Assembly (NCBI RefSeq): GCF_032842945.2
Contig: NZ_CP146606.1
Coordinates: 2,794,501-2,858,500, forward strand
DNA from: Roseovarius sp. W115
GTDB lineage: Bacteria > Pseudomonadota > Alphaproteobacteria > Rhodobacterales > Rhodobacteraceae
Length of the DNA: 64,000 bases
Direction of reading: 5' to 3'
How positions within the stretch are numbered: the first letter of the stretch is position 1; the number at the start of each line of letters is the position of its first letter. A program made the position numbers and the translations under genes. Under the pieces are notes generated by a model. It had not been told where the DNA came from and did not search any database. It was given only the letters and a program-made list of their open reading frames with translations. Below, in pieces: positions 17,229-27,599 of this stretch.

Positions 17229-17957
17229 TCATTCTGTCGGAACAGGGCGTTCGTTTGGTGTGCAGTCTCGGTCTTTTGCATTTGGGTCGCGCCAGCTTGC
17301 GTATAGGTCGATCAAATGTTCAAAAGTTTTTAAATTCGTTTTTTGTTCTGCTGCGATCAAATACCGGGCGTCGTCTACCAATCTGCACATCACACCCCTT
17401 ATGGTTTTCTTAAGCATGGCTTCATCAAGATCACCATCGGCCAACCCAACCGCCAGAAATTCATAGTAGTTTAGAATGACACTAAGTGCCTCGGCTGCAC
17501 TTCTTCTACAATCCATAGAAGGGGCATCGGTTGAGGTGGAACTATATTCTGATACGTAGTCTGTATAGAACTGCTCTGGGTTTATGTCTTTTCCAGGTGG
17601 ATAAACCTGTTTTCTTGTTTTGTTCAGTTGACTGTAGGTTTCAGAAAGGCGCGTTTCCAGGAGAATTGTGATCGTATGCTGCTTGCGACGATCTTGCTGA
17701 GTTTTACGGGTTGTTTGGATGTAGGTCCAAATAGCGAAACCAAGGCCAAGAATGGCTGTCAGAGTCGAGGCCGCAATAGAGAAGAGGGAAACGAGGACTT
17801 TGTATTCTTCGGACGGCGTGTCTGGGATTTGTCGCAAAAGCTGATCAAATTCGCTGGTCAGTAGATGCGTGCTTATGGCTGCGAAAAACAAAATAGCTGC
17901 GGCCAATAAAACCGCAGCTGCGAATAAAAACAATACTTTAAGACTATTGTCGAACAC
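17229..17957 (-). CDS. DUF4760-like membrane protein
   Basis: A 242-residue protein with two N-terminal membrane helices (about residues 7-30 and 55-80), a basic stretch (TTRKTQQDRRKQHT), then a helical cytoplasmic domain. The part reading SVILNYYEFLAVGLADGDLDEAML (split over about residues 160-185) resembles DUF4760, a family of unknown function. Base composition is visibly lower in GC than clpX and NDUFA12, suggesting transfer. It lies tail to tail with clpX with zero spacing, and breaks what is otherwise a core-gene stretch. Function unknown. Confidence 0.6.
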   Translation of the reverse strand: MFDNSLKVLFLFAAAVLLAAAILFFAAISTHLLTSEFDQLLRQIPDTPSEEYKVLVSLFSIAASTLTAILGLGFAIWTYIQTTRKTQQDRRKQHTITILLETRLSETYSQLNKTRKQVYPPGKDINPEQFYTDYVSEYSSTSTDAPSMDCRRSAAEALSVILNYYEFLAVGLADGDLDEAMLKKTIRGVMCRLVDDARYLIAAEQKTNLKTFEHLIDLYASWRDPNAKDRDCTPNERPVPTE

Positions 17958-18088
17958 GTCGCCGTTCGATCAACCGTTGCCCATACCTTCAAATGTCATT
18001 TTGCGGTTCCCTTTTCTGGTTCCACACACTTGCTATCAAATATAAGCGTGGATTGCAATTTCACCAGTCCCCACCGTGCTTTAAATGA

Positions 18089-18105
18089 GTTAACAATTTG
18101 TTAAC
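18089..18105. promoter_or_regulatory. Palindrome matching the CtrA consensus TTAA-N7-TTAA
   Basis: GTTAACA-ATT-TGTTAAC is a perfect 7+7 palindrome and contains exactly TTAA-N7-TTAA (18090-18104). It is 100 bases upstream of NDUFA12 and about 130 upstream of the divergent DUF4760 gene. CtrA is the cell-cycle/motility response regulator of alphaproteobacteria. A match can arise by chance in this short AT-rich gap. Confidence 0.35.
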
Positions 18106-18204
18106 GCACCAATAATTGTTCCGAAACGCTTTTGCGCTCTTACTGCACTGGACCTCGGACGCTATCTGCGGCATATCTGGAACAGGGAAAACCGGAGGGA
18201 CTCC

Positions 18205-18588
18205 ATGGGTCTTCTGACAACGCTTCTTCGATCTGTGACCTGGTGGAACGGTGCCACGCTGAACACGCTTATTCACACGCGCCGCAAGGGCGTGAAAGTG
18301 GGTGAGGATGATCAGGGCAATATCTTTTATCGGGATCGGGAGAACAAGCGGCGCTGGGTGATTTTCAACGGTGAGGCTGAGGCGAGCCGGGTGAGCCCGG
18401 ACTGGCATGGCTGGCTGCACCACACTTATGCCGAGCCGCCGACCGAGGCACCGTTGCCGCGGAAGACCTGGGAGAAACCGCACGAAGAAAACCTGACAGG
18501 AACGGCGCTGGCCTATGCGCCAGCGGGATCGATCCGGCGTGGGGATCCCGAAGACCGACGCGACTATGAGGCATGGTCGCCAGAATAA
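18205..18588 (+). CDS. NDUFA12-family protein (complex I accessory subunit B17.2 homologue)
   Basis: A 127-residue protein whose core ([22 protein letters not shown], then [24 protein letters not shown] split around residue 55-75) is the NDUFA12 signature. In alphaproteobacteria and mitochondria this subunit attaches to the peripheral arm of NADH:ubiquinone oxidoreductase. GGAGGG lies ahead of the ATG. It is followed by mlaD after 54 bases on the same strand, a neighbourhood kept in Rhodobacteraceae. Confidence 0.93.
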   Translation: MGLLTTLLRSVTWWNGATLNTLIHTRRKGVKVGEDDQGNIFYRDRENKRRWVIFNGEAEASRVSPDWHGWLHHTYAEPPTEAPLPRKTWEKPHEENLTGTALAYAPAGSIRRGDPEDRRDYEAWSPE

Positions 18589-18642
18589 GTGGGTGTTCGA
18601 TGGTCGAACGCCAGATAAAAGCAGTGAGGCCGGGGTGACCCG

Positions 18643-19104
18643 ATGAGCAATGAAAATCTGACAGAGGTCGCCGTAGGCGGCGTTGTGCTTGCGGTTGCCG
18701 CAGGCTTTTTGTTTTACGCAGGTCAAGTGACCGGCTTTTCCGCAGCCCCGAGTGAATATGCTCTGACCGCAAGCTTTCGCAGCGCGGATGGCGTGGATGT
18801 GGGCACGGATGTCCGGCTGGCCGGTGTCAAAGTGGGGCGCGTGACCGAGCTTGAGCTTGATCCCGAAACGTATCGTGCGCGCGCGGTGATCAGTGTCCGT
18901 GACGATATCGAAGTGCCGGACGACAGTGCCCTGGCCATCAGCTCGGAAGGGCTTTTGGGGGGCAACTTCGTAGAAGTCTTGCCGGGCGGCTCTCCGTTTT
19001 ATTTTGCGGCGGGCGACGAGATCGAGTTCACTCAAGGCTCGATCAGCCTGATTTCTCTTTTGACCAAATTTGTTGCCGGTGACAGCGAGGACAGCAGCGA
19101 ATGA
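18643..19104 (+). CDS. mlaD: Outer-membrane lipid asymmetry protein MlaD
   Basis: A 153-residue protein: an N-terminal signal anchor (VGGVVLAVAAGFLFYAG, about residues 8-27) and an MCE domain (about 38-118; SADGVDVGTDVRLAGVKVG, EGLLGGNFVEVLPGG). MlaD forms a periplasmic hexameric ring that moves phospholipids between the membranes with MlaE, MlaF and MlaB. None of those partners is in the window, so mlaD is detached from the transporter genes. Its stop overlaps the start of the DUF2155 gene by four bases. Confidence 0.9.
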   Translation: MSNENLTEVAVGGVVLAVAAGFLFYAGQVTGFSAAPSEYALTASFRSADGVDVGTDVRLAGVKVGRVTELELDPETYRARAVISVRDDIEVPDDSALAISSEGLLGGNFVEVLPGGSPFYFAAGDEIEFTQGSISLISLLTKFVAGDSEDSSE

Positions 19105-19469
19105 GATGCCTCGGCCTCGGTTTCTGGGGGCTGTGTGTTGTGCTGAGCACCTCCGCATGGGCTCAGGAGCAAGTTGAGCCAGGCACGGGGGTTGTTTTGC
19201 GCTGGCTTGATAAGATCAACGGCGTCACTCAAGACATTGAGATGGCCAACGCCACATCGCACCAGCAAAGCTCGCTTCGGATTGAGTTGGGTGAATGCCG
19301 TCATCCAGTGGGCAACCCGGCGGGGGATGCCTATGCGTTTCTGACGATCCACGCGGAAAATGACACCAAACCGGTGTTTTCGGGATGGATGATTGCGTCC
19401 TCACCAGCGCTCAATCCCATGGAGCATCCGCGTTACGACGTGTGGGTGCTGCGGTGTTTGACGCAATAA
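19101..19469 (+). CDS. DUF2155 exported protein
   Basis: A 122-residue protein with a cleavable signal peptide (about residues 1-21, ending in AWAQE). The mature part has the DUF2155 core: LRWLDKINGVTQDIE, an ELGECRHP motif and a C-terminal FSGWMIASSPALNPMEHP region, with two conserved cysteines. Function is unknown for the family; the coupling to mlaD (4-base overlap) points to an envelope role. Convergent with aat, 6 bases apart. Confidence 0.88.
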   Translation: MRCLGLGFWGLCVVLSTSAWAQEQVEPGTGVVLRWLDKINGVTQDIEMANATSHQQSSLRIELGECRHPVGNPAGDAYAFLTIHAENDTKPVFSGWMIASSPALNPMEHPRYDVWVLRCLTQ

Positions 19470-19475
19470 TACAGA

Positions 19476-20108
19476 TTAAAGCGTAGAAGCCAGAGGGTGC
19501 GCCAGGATATCGGCGTTTACGTCCAATGCGTCGCTCAGATGCGATCTGTAGGTGGCGCGGCTGATCTCGATTGCGCCCAAACGCGCCAGATGAGGTGTGA
19601 GAAACTGCGTGTCAAACAGCACAAAGCCACAGCGACGCAGGTGATTGACGAGATGCGCTAGCGCCAGTTTTGAGGCATCTGTGCGCCGCGAAAACATGCT
19701 TTCGCCGAAAAACGCGCCCCCAAGGGTGACACCATAGACACCGCCGGACAGGGCCTCGTCTTGCCAGATTTCAAGAGAGTGAGCGTGCCCAAGCCTAAAC
19801 AGGTCTGAATAGAGTGCCTGAATTTCGTGGCTGATCCAGGTGTTTGGGCGATCTGCGCAGGCATCCAGAACACCTTCGAAATCCCGGTTCAGGCTGACGC
19901 TGTACTCGGCGCGCCTGATGCGTCGTGCGAGTGAGCGGGATGTGTGAAACCCATCGAGCGGCAGCACACCACGACGGCTGGGATCCACCCAGAAAAGTTC
20001 ATCATGGTCGCGGGACTCCGCCATGGGAAAGATGCCGGTCGCATAGGCGCGCAGCAGTATTTCCGGGACGAGACCGTCTCCGTTCTGCGCCAAATCACGT
20101 GCCCCCAT
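19476..20108 (-). CDS. aat: Leucyl/phenylalanyl-tRNA--protein transferase
   Basis: A 210-residue enzyme from ATG 20108. Family signatures are YATGIFPMAESR, FWVDPSRRGVLPLDGFHTSRSL (in two pieces around residues 40-60), and GGVYGVTLGGAFFGESMFSR in the middle. It attaches Leu or Phe to N-terminal Arg/Lys of proteins, marking them for ClpAP through ClpS. A TTG at 20150 would add 14 residues and has no good ribosome-binding site. It follows accC on the same strand; a small GGGGC/GCCCC hairpin (about 20121-20133) lies just upstream. Confidence 0.95.
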   Translation of the reverse strand: MGARDLAQNGDGLVPEILLRAYATGIFPMAESRDHDELFWVDPSRRGVLPLDGFHTSRSLARRIRRAEYSVSLNRDFEGVLDACADRPNTWISHEIQALYSDLFRLGHAHSLEIWQDEALSGGVYGVTLGGAFFGESMFSRRTDASKLALAHLVNHLRRCGFVLFDTQFLTPHLARLGAIEISRATYRSHLSDALDVNADILAHPLASTL

Positions 20109-20205
20109 TTTGACAATGTTGTGGGGCGTTGCCCCGTGGTGCGATGGCAACTATTCTACTGCGTTCGATGGGACATTCAAAGAACACTCTTCTCTGACGT
20201 GTGAT

Positions 20206-21553
20206 TTAGTCCTGCAGGTTGGTTTCTAACCAGTGTTCCAACCAGTGAATATTGTACGATCCATCCAGAACGTCATTTTCCTGCAAAAGCGCATGGAAGA
20301 GCGGCACGGTGGTCTCGACACCGTCGACGATCAATTCCCCAAAGCGCGGTCCAGACGCGCCAGTGCAGAGGCGCGGTCGGGCCCGTGCACGATCAGCTTG
20401 GCAATCAGGCTGTCGTAATAGGGTGGAATCGTGTAGCCGTCATAAAGGGCGGAATCCATGCGCACGCCCAACCCGCCGGGTGCGTGAAACTGGCTGATTG
20501 TGCCAGGGCGCGGGGCAAACTCGGGAAGCTTTTCGGCGTTGATGCGCACTTCAATAGCGTGGCCATTGATGCTCAGGTCGTCCTGATTGAAAGACATCGG
20601 CAGACCCGCGGCGACGCGGATTTGCTCGCGTACCAGATCGACACCGAAAATAGCCTCGGTGACGGGGTGTTCCACCTGCAGGCGCGTGTTCATTTCGATG
20701 AAATAAAACTCGCCATTCTCGTAAAGGAATTCGATTGTACCTGCGCCGGCATAGTCGATCTTGGCCACAGCATCGGCGCAGATCTTGCCAATGCGGGCGC
20801 GTTCCTCTTCGGAAATGCAGGGGCCGGGGGCTTCTTCAAGCACCTTTTGGTGGCGACGCTGCAAGGAGCAGTCGCGTTCGCCCAGATGCACCGCCTTGCC
20901 CTTGCCATCGCCAAAGACCTGAATTTCGATGTGGCGCGGCGTGGTGAGGTATTTTTCGATATAGACCTCGTCATTGCCGAAGGCAGCTTTGGCCTCTGAT
21001 CGGGCGGTTTGAAACGCCATGTCGATGTCATCTGCGGTTTGCGCCACCTTCATGCCGCGCCCGCCGCCACCGGCGGTGGCCTTGACGATCACCGGATAGC
21101 CGATGTCTTTGCACAATGCGCGAGCGGTTTCGAGATCAGGCACTCCGCCGTCAGAGCCCGGCACACATGGCACGCCGAGGTCTTTCATCGTGTCTTTGGC
21201 CGTGATCTTATCGCCCATGACCTGAATATGCTTGGCGGTGGGGCCGATAAACGTAAGGTCGTGGTCATCAACGATCTGCACGAAATTGGCATTCTCGGAC
21301 AGAAACCCGTAGCCAGGGTGGATGGCCTGTGCACCTGTGACTTCGCAGGCGGCAATGATCGACGGGATCGAGAGATAGCTGTCGGTGCCGGGGGTGGGCC
21401 GATACAGACGCTTTCGTCTGCCATGCGAACATGCATGGCGTCGGTGTCGGCGGTGGAATGGACCGCGACACTCTGAATGCCCATCTCGCGCGCGGCGCGG
21501 ATCACGCGGAGTGCGATCTCGCCTCGATTGGCAACAAGGATTTTATCGAACAT
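20206..21553 (-). pseudogene. accC: Biotin carboxylase of acetyl-CoA carboxylase, broken by two one-base frameshifts
   Basis: The N-terminal piece starts [17 protein letters not shown] and is correct to ESVCIGPPP, where the frame is lost at a run of five G (plus strand 21390-21394). Adding one base restores [19 protein letters not shown]. The central piece carries the ATP-grasp motifs ([23 protein letters not shown]). The frame is lost again at four C (20337-20340), where one added base restores the normal tail to HWLETNLQD and a TAA at 20206-20208. With both bases added the gene encodes 449 residues, the length of E. coli AccC. The enzyme is essential, so sequence error is more likely than true loss. 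It lies 12 bases after accB. Confidence 0.9.
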
Positions 21554-21565
21554 CGCGGACAGGCC

Positions 21566-22066
21566 TTATTCGATGATCATCAGCGGCGTGCCAAACTCGA
21601 TGGCCGCGCCGTCTTCGACCAGAATGCGTTTGACGGTGCCTGCGCGCGGGGCGGGGATGTGGTTCATGGTTTTCATCGCTTCCACAATGAGAAGCGTATC
21701 GCCTTCTGATACCTGATCCCCAACGGAGACAAAGGCCGGAGAGCCGGGTTCGGCCTGCATGTAAACGGTGCCGACCATGGGCGAGGTCACGGCGCCGGGA
21801 TGACTTGCGGGATCTTCAGCCGGGCTCGCCTCTGCTGCGGGCGCGGCGGCGGCGGTTGCCGGGGCGGCCGGCGCGGCGGCAGGGGCTGCAACCGGGGCGG
21901 CAGCCACTTGCGCGACGACTTTTTGTTTGCGGCTGACGCGGACATTGAGGGCATCATCGGCACCGTAATCACGCTTGACCTCAAGCTCTATCAGGTCGTT
22001 GTCTTGAAGCACTTCTGCCAGGGCCTTGATAAAGGCGACATCCGCCTCGTGCGATTTATTCGGCAT
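21566..22066 (-). CDS. accB: Biotin carboxyl carrier protein of acetyl-CoA carboxylase
   Basis: A 166-residue protein. Residues about 1-55 are the N-terminal association region, about 58-85 a flexible Ala/Pro-rich linker (runs of APAAPA), and about 90-166 the biotinyl domain with the biotin site EAMKTM (Lys132). It carries the carboxyl group from AccC to the carboxyltransferase in the first step of fatty-acid synthesis. ATG 22066 gives the usual start PNKSHEADVAFIK; upstream codons lack support. First gene of accB-accC-aat. Confidence 0.96.
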   Translation of the reverse strand: MPNKSHEADVAFIKALAEVLQDNDLIELEVKRDYGADDALNVRVSRKQKVVAQVAAAPVAAPAAAPAAPATAAAAPAAEASPAEDPASHPGAVTSPMVGTVYMQAEPGSPAFVSVGDQVSEGDTLLIVEAMKTMNHIPAPRAGTVKRILVEDGAAIEFGTPLMIIE

Positions 22067-22334
22067 CCTGTATCCTCGAACCTTGCATGTTTGCCCTGTC
22101 CCCAAGGCTTTGCGTCTTTTTTGGGCGCTTATAGGGGATGCGTCATCCCTTGAAAAGCGCGGAATTGCCTAGGAATTTGGCGCATTTGCCGCCCGATTGC
22201 GAGGGGGAATTCCAAAAAAGGTGACGCTACGTCCACTTTACGCGGTTTGCGCCTGATTTTACCTGAGAATTCGCAAGTGAGATAGATTGCCGGAGAACGC
22301 TTCAGGTGGTTTTGTGACCTTGGAGGGCACGTTC

Positions 22335-23804
22335 ATGAATATTGCGGGCTGGCTGGAAGATCAGGCAAAGGCACGGGGTGCGGCCCCGGCGATCTTTTAT
22401 GGACATGATATGGTCTGTGACTATGCCGGGTTTCGTGATCGGGCGGCACGCATGGCCGGGGCATTTTTGGCGCGAGGCCTGAAACCTGGTGATCGGGTGG
22501 CGATATTTATGGGCAATCATCCCGATTACCTCATTTCGCTCTTCGGCGTCTGGTACGCAGGCCTGGTGGCTGTGCCGATCAATGCGCGACTGCATGGCAA
22601 GGAGGCGGCGTGGATTATAGACAACGCCGGGGCGACGTTGTGTGTGTCGACGGGTGCGCAGGCGGAGGTCTTGAAAGGCGTGGTGGACGTACTGACCCCT
22701 GAGGTCCTTTCCAGCGCACCCGTTGCATATGATGCCTCGCGCGTTTCAGCCGACCTCGCGTGGTTGTTCTACACCTCCGGCACAACGGGGCGGCCCAAAG
22801 GAGTGCAGATCACCCATGGGATGCTGCGGGTGATGTCGGAGAGTTATCTGACGTCTGTTGACGAGGTCACATCTGACGATGCCACGCTCTACGCCGCGCC
22901 AATGAGCCATGGCGCGGGGCTATACGCGTTGGTGCATGTGCTCAAGGGCGCGCGGCACATCGTGCCGGTGTCTGGAGGCTTTGATCCCGGCGAACTTCTT
23001 GATCTGGCGGCGCATTTTGATCGGCTGCATGTGTTTGCGGCTCCGACAATGCTCACTCGCCTGACGGTTTGGGCGCAGGAGGCGGGACGCACTGGTCGAG
23101 GGTTGCGCAGCCTCGTGCTAGGGGGTGCGCCGCTCTACGAGGTGGACTTGCGCGCCGCGCTTGCGCAGTTTGGGCCTGTGTTTCTGCAAATTTACGGGCA
23201 GGGCGAGGCACCGATGGGGATCACCGCGCTTGGTCGGGAAGATATTGTGGCGGGGCGGAAACTTACCACAGTGGGGCAAGCTCAGAGTGGCGTTTCTCTC
23301 AGGATTACAAATGGTTCTGGTGCAATATTGAAGTCAGGGCAGATTGGTGAGGTTGAGGTGCGAGGAGACCTGGTGATGCCGGGGTATTGGCAAAACCCCA
23401 AGGCAACGGCCGAGACGCTGCGCGATGGGTGGTTGCGCACGGGCGATATGGGGCATCTGGATGATGAGGGGTATCTGACGCTGGTGGATCGGTCCAAGGA
23501 TATGATCATTTCTGGCGGGCAGAATATCTATCCACGCGAGGTAGAGGAGGTGCTTTTGACCCATCCTGACGTCGTTGAGGCCTCGGTGATCGGGCGTCCC
23601 TCTGAGCAATGGGGTGAAGAGGTGGTGGCCTTTGTCGTGGCGCATAGAAAAGGTCTGAATGAGGCGGCGCTTGATGCCCATTGCCTTGCAAATATCGCGC
23701 GGTTCAAGCGACCCAAGGCCTATGTTTTTGTCGAGGATATACCGAAGAACAACTACGGGAAAGTGCTCAAAACCGCACTTCGAGATCGTCTTTCAGGCGG
23801 TTGA
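22335..23804 (+). CDS. AMP-forming acyl-CoA synthetase / ligase
   Basis: A 489-residue member of the ANL adenylating family. The phosphate-binding loop is FYTSGTTGRPKG, the aromatic/adenine motif is QIYGQGEAPMG, the hinge motif is LRTGDMGHLDDEGYL and the C-terminal catalytic Lys lies in IPKNNYGKVLK. It activates a carboxylic acid with ATP and forms its CoA thioester. GGAGGG sits 8 bases before ATG 22335; a TTG 48 bases upstream is less likely. Divergent from accBC; substrate class (short or medium acid) not determinable. Confidence 0.9.
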   Translation: MNIAGWLEDQAKARGAAPAIFYGHDMVCDYAGFRDRAARMAGAFLARGLKPGDRVAIFMGNHPDYLISLFGVWYAGLVAVPINARLHGKEAAWIIDNAGATLCVSTGAQAEVLKGVVDVLTPEVLSSAPVAYDASRVSADLAWLFYTSGTTGRPKGVQITHGMLRVMSESYLTSVDEVTSDDATLYAAPMSHGAGLYALVHVLKGARHIVPVSGGFDPGELLDLAAHFDRLHVFAAPTMLTRLTVWAQEAGRTGRGLRSLVLGGAPLYEVDLRAALAQFGPVFLQIYGQGEAPMGITALGREDIVAGRKLTTVGQAQSGVSLRITNGSGAILKSGQIGEVEVRGDLVMPGYWQNPKATAETLRDGWLRTGDMGHLDDEGYLTLVDRSKDMIISGGQNIYPREVEEVLLTHPDVVEASVIGRPSEQWGEEVVAFVVAHRKGLNEAALDAHCLANIARFKRPKAYVFVEDIPKNNYGKVLKTALRDRLSGG

Positions 23805-23833
23805 TCTAAAATGATTTAGTGGGATTGGAGGCT

Positions 23834-24247
23834 TTAGTCTTCATCATCCCCAGCCAAAAGTCGATCCGCCTTTTTGCGCACCAGAACCGAGCGCAGGTCG
23901 TGCATGGCCAGCAAAAGCGCATCTGTGACCTCTTCGAGATCTTCATCACTGGCGCGCGACTGGGCCCAATGGGTGGTGGTGTTGAGGTAGTCCACCGCGC
24001 GGTGAACGTCGTCAATATCGCGCTGAGCCAAAAGCGCGGTGCGCTCGGCCATCCACGTCTGAATGGTCTCCAGGTCTTCTTCGCTCAACTCCCGGTCGCC
24101 ATGCGGTTTGATTTGGCCGTTGCGAATGTTGATCACCGCAATCTGCTCCATCTCAATACGGCGTTGACGGTTTTCGGTGTCTACGCGAAAGACGAACGCG
24201 CCGTTGTCACGGACACGGAAGTAATAGTCTGGAAGCTCGCCGCTCAC
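23834..24247 (-). CDS. Conserved hypothetical protein
   Basis: A 137-residue acidic soluble protein. The first 50 residues look beta-rich (DYYFRVRDNGAFVFRVDTENRQ, split by eye), the rest are charged helices (LSEEDLETIQTWM, DEDLEEVTDALLLAMHDLRSVLV). No signal peptide or membrane segment. I recognise no domain; it looks like a lineage-restricted Rhodobacteraceae protein. It sits 34 bases downstream of aspC on the same strand and is probably cotranscribed. Confidence 0.65.
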   Translation of the reverse strand: MSGELPDYYFRVRDNGAFVFRVDTENRQRRIEMEQIAVINIRNGQIKPHGDRELSEEDLETIQTWMAERTALLAQRDIDDVHRAVDYLNTTTHWAQSRASDEDLEEVTDALLLAMHDLRSVLVRKKADRLLAGDDED

Positions 24248-24281
24248 ATTTGGCTCCGGTCTCAGTAATTGGTCAGTTTGC

Positions 24282-25994
<1,713 letters not shown>

Positions 25995-26002
<8 letters not shown>

Positions 26003-26267
26003 AGACGGTCACACCCGTTTGAAACGGCTGCACATGCGCTCAATGCGACGCGGCACCAAGGAAATGGATATCCTTCTGATGCGCTTCGCGGAGGCGCATC
26101 TGGCAGGGCTGAGCGCTAAGGAGCTTGATCTCTATGAGGCGCTTTTGGAAGAAAACGATCAGGATCTCTATATCTGGATCAGCGGACAGGATCATGCGCC
26201 GGAGAAGTTCAGGGGCATCATCTCGCGTATTTTAGAGAGCAGCGCGCCCAAGTCTGCGGCATTTTAG
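25995..26267 (+). CDS. sdhE: Succinate dehydrogenase FAD assembly factor (SdhE family)
   Basis: A 90-residue protein starting at TTG 25995, read as MSEDGHTRLKRLHMRSMRRG. The SdhE core is present: the RRGTKEMD motif (RGxxE, needed for flavinylation), FAEAHLAGLSAKEL and YEALLEENDQDLYIWISG. It helps attach FAD covalently to SdhA. Although the TTG is unusual, starting there reproduces the family N-terminus, whereas the first in-frame ATG (13 codons later) would cut into it. Translationally coupled to the XRE gene. Confidence 0.85.
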
Positions 26268-26347
26268 ACGTTATTGCACGTATTTAACTGAATATTGGGC
26301 ATTTTCCGCCAAACCCATCGCCGAGCAGTATCGCACGGAGATGTATA

Positions 26348-26848
26348 ATGAGTTTTCAGTCAAACATGCCCTCGCAGATGACGGGCGACGGGTTTTTCAC
26401 AAACTACCTTGATGCCCTGGCGCTGGTCGAGCGGTTGCACCGGCTTTTGCTTGACGTGATCAAGGATGAGTTTGAGCGCGTGGGGATCCTCGATATCAAC
26501 GCGGTCCAGGCGCTGTTGTTGTTTAACATCAGCGACAATGAAGTGACCGCCGGTGAGCTTAAGTCGCGCGGGTATTATCAGGGCAGCAATGTCAGCTATA
26601 ACCTCAAGAAGCTGGTCGACACCGGCTATATGCACCACCAGCGCTGTGAGATTGACCGCCGGTCGGTGCGCGTGCGCCTGACCGAGAAGGGTCGCGGTAT
26701 TCGCGATGTGGTGGCGGCTTTGTTTGAGCGGCATGCCGAGGGGCTGGAGAGCAAAGGCGTGCTTGGCAATGACGGGATCGACATGATCACGTCATCCTTG
26801 CGTCGGGTGGAACGCTACTGGGCCGATCAGATTCGGTACATTTACTGA
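26348..26848 (+). CDS. MarR/winged-helix regulator, LdtR-like
   Basis: A 166-residue protein with a MarR-type winged helix at about residues 30-120: the recognition region reads AGELKSRGYYQGSNVSYNLKKL and the wing CEIDRRSVRVRLTEKG. The overall arrangement resembles LdtR-type regulators of alphaproteobacteria, some of which control peptidoglycan L,D-transpeptidase genes; that similarity is from memory of the family and the targets here are unknown. It is a single gene, 80 bases after sdhE and convergent with the DUF1194 operon. Confidence 0.78.
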   Translation: MSFQSNMPSQMTGDGFFTNYLDALALVERLHRLLLDVIKDEFERVGILDINAVQALLLFNISDNEVTAGELKSRGYYQGSNVSYNLKKLVDTGYMHHQRCEIDRRSVRVRLTEKGRGIRDVVAALFERHAEGLESKGVLGNDGIDMITSSLRRVERYWADQIRYIY

Positions 26849-26876
26849 GACTGAGGCAGGTTTCAGCGCTGTGCAT

Positions 26877-27599
26877 TCACTTTGTGGGGCGCAACAAAGA
26901 TAGGTTCGGGAGGCGTAACTCCCGGATCAGTTTGCGGCGCATGGCCTCGGTAAAATCCTTATGTTTGTCGGCGCTTTCAACAAAGGCGCCGGGACCGCGC
27001 AGAACAAACTCGCTGTAATAGGTGAGCAGGGATTTTACGTTGTTCAGGTTCTTGGTTGTGTTGGCGCGAGATTTGGGGCCGATAACCAAACCGTTGATTG
27101 TCATATCGCCTAGCATTTCTTCGGTGATGGCCTGAGGATGCGCCCCAACATTCGCAGGACCGTCACCTGAAATGTCCAACGTCTTTTTCCAACACTCGGA
27201 CTGTTGCGCCAACTGGCTTGCGCCAAACAACATGGCGGCTGCGATGGCGGTGGTGGCGTCGTTGGTGAAGCGCTGGTTCGTGCTGAGCAAATTCGCGGCG
27301 ATCTGATCAAGTTCTGTGCTGGAGCGGATTGTGCTCCAGGGAGTGATAATCCGCTGGTTAGAAAGCCCGCTCCATTCGTAGATCATCAACCGCACGGGCC
27401 TTTCTGGCACGGCAAGAAAGGCCGCGCGCACGTCATCTGAGGTCAGAGCGGTCGCAAGCCCGTCAAGTTGCAATCGGTATTCGCGCGCGTCTACAGAGCC
27501 CGAGACATCAAGGCCGAGGGCAAGCGCCTGACGGCACTGAGCTTGCGCCGCTGAAGTGGCCAAAAGTACGGCGAGGGCAAAGAGCGTTGTTCGGATCAT
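26877..27599 (-). CDS. DUF1194 exported von Willebrand A-like protein, second copy
   Basis: A 240-residue protein with a signal peptide (about 1-20, ending AAQAQ). The vWA fold carries a metal-ion-dependent adhesion site: GLDVSGSVD near the N-terminus, a Thr in NDATTAIAAAM and LDISGDGPANVG later. DUF1194 proteins are periplasmic or secreted with unknown role. It overlaps its upstream paralogue by four bases. Last gene of gloA-DUF1287-DUF1194-DUF1194. Confidence 0.85.
   Translation of the reverse strand: MIRTTLFALAVLLATSAAQAQCRQALALGLDVSGSVDAREYRLQLDGLATALTSDDVRAAFLAVPERPVRLMIYEWSGLSNQRIITPWSTIRSSTELDQIAANLLSTNQRFTNDATTAIAAAMLFGASQLAQQSECWKKTLDISGDGPANVGAHPQAITEEMLGDMTINGLVIGPKSRANTTKNLNNVKSLLTYYSEFVLRGPGAFVESADKHKDFTEAMRRKLIRELRLPNLSLLRPTK

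Noticed and set aside
18118..18140. Possible fourth copy of the dispersed repeat (CCGAAACGCTTTTGCG)
   Set aside because: Only the short CGAAACGCTTT end matches; the core CCTGAGACATCAGC is absent.
20206..21553. Programmed frameshifting in accC
   Set aside because: Two separate sites at plain homopolymers without a slippery heptamer or stimulatory structure; sequence error is simpler.
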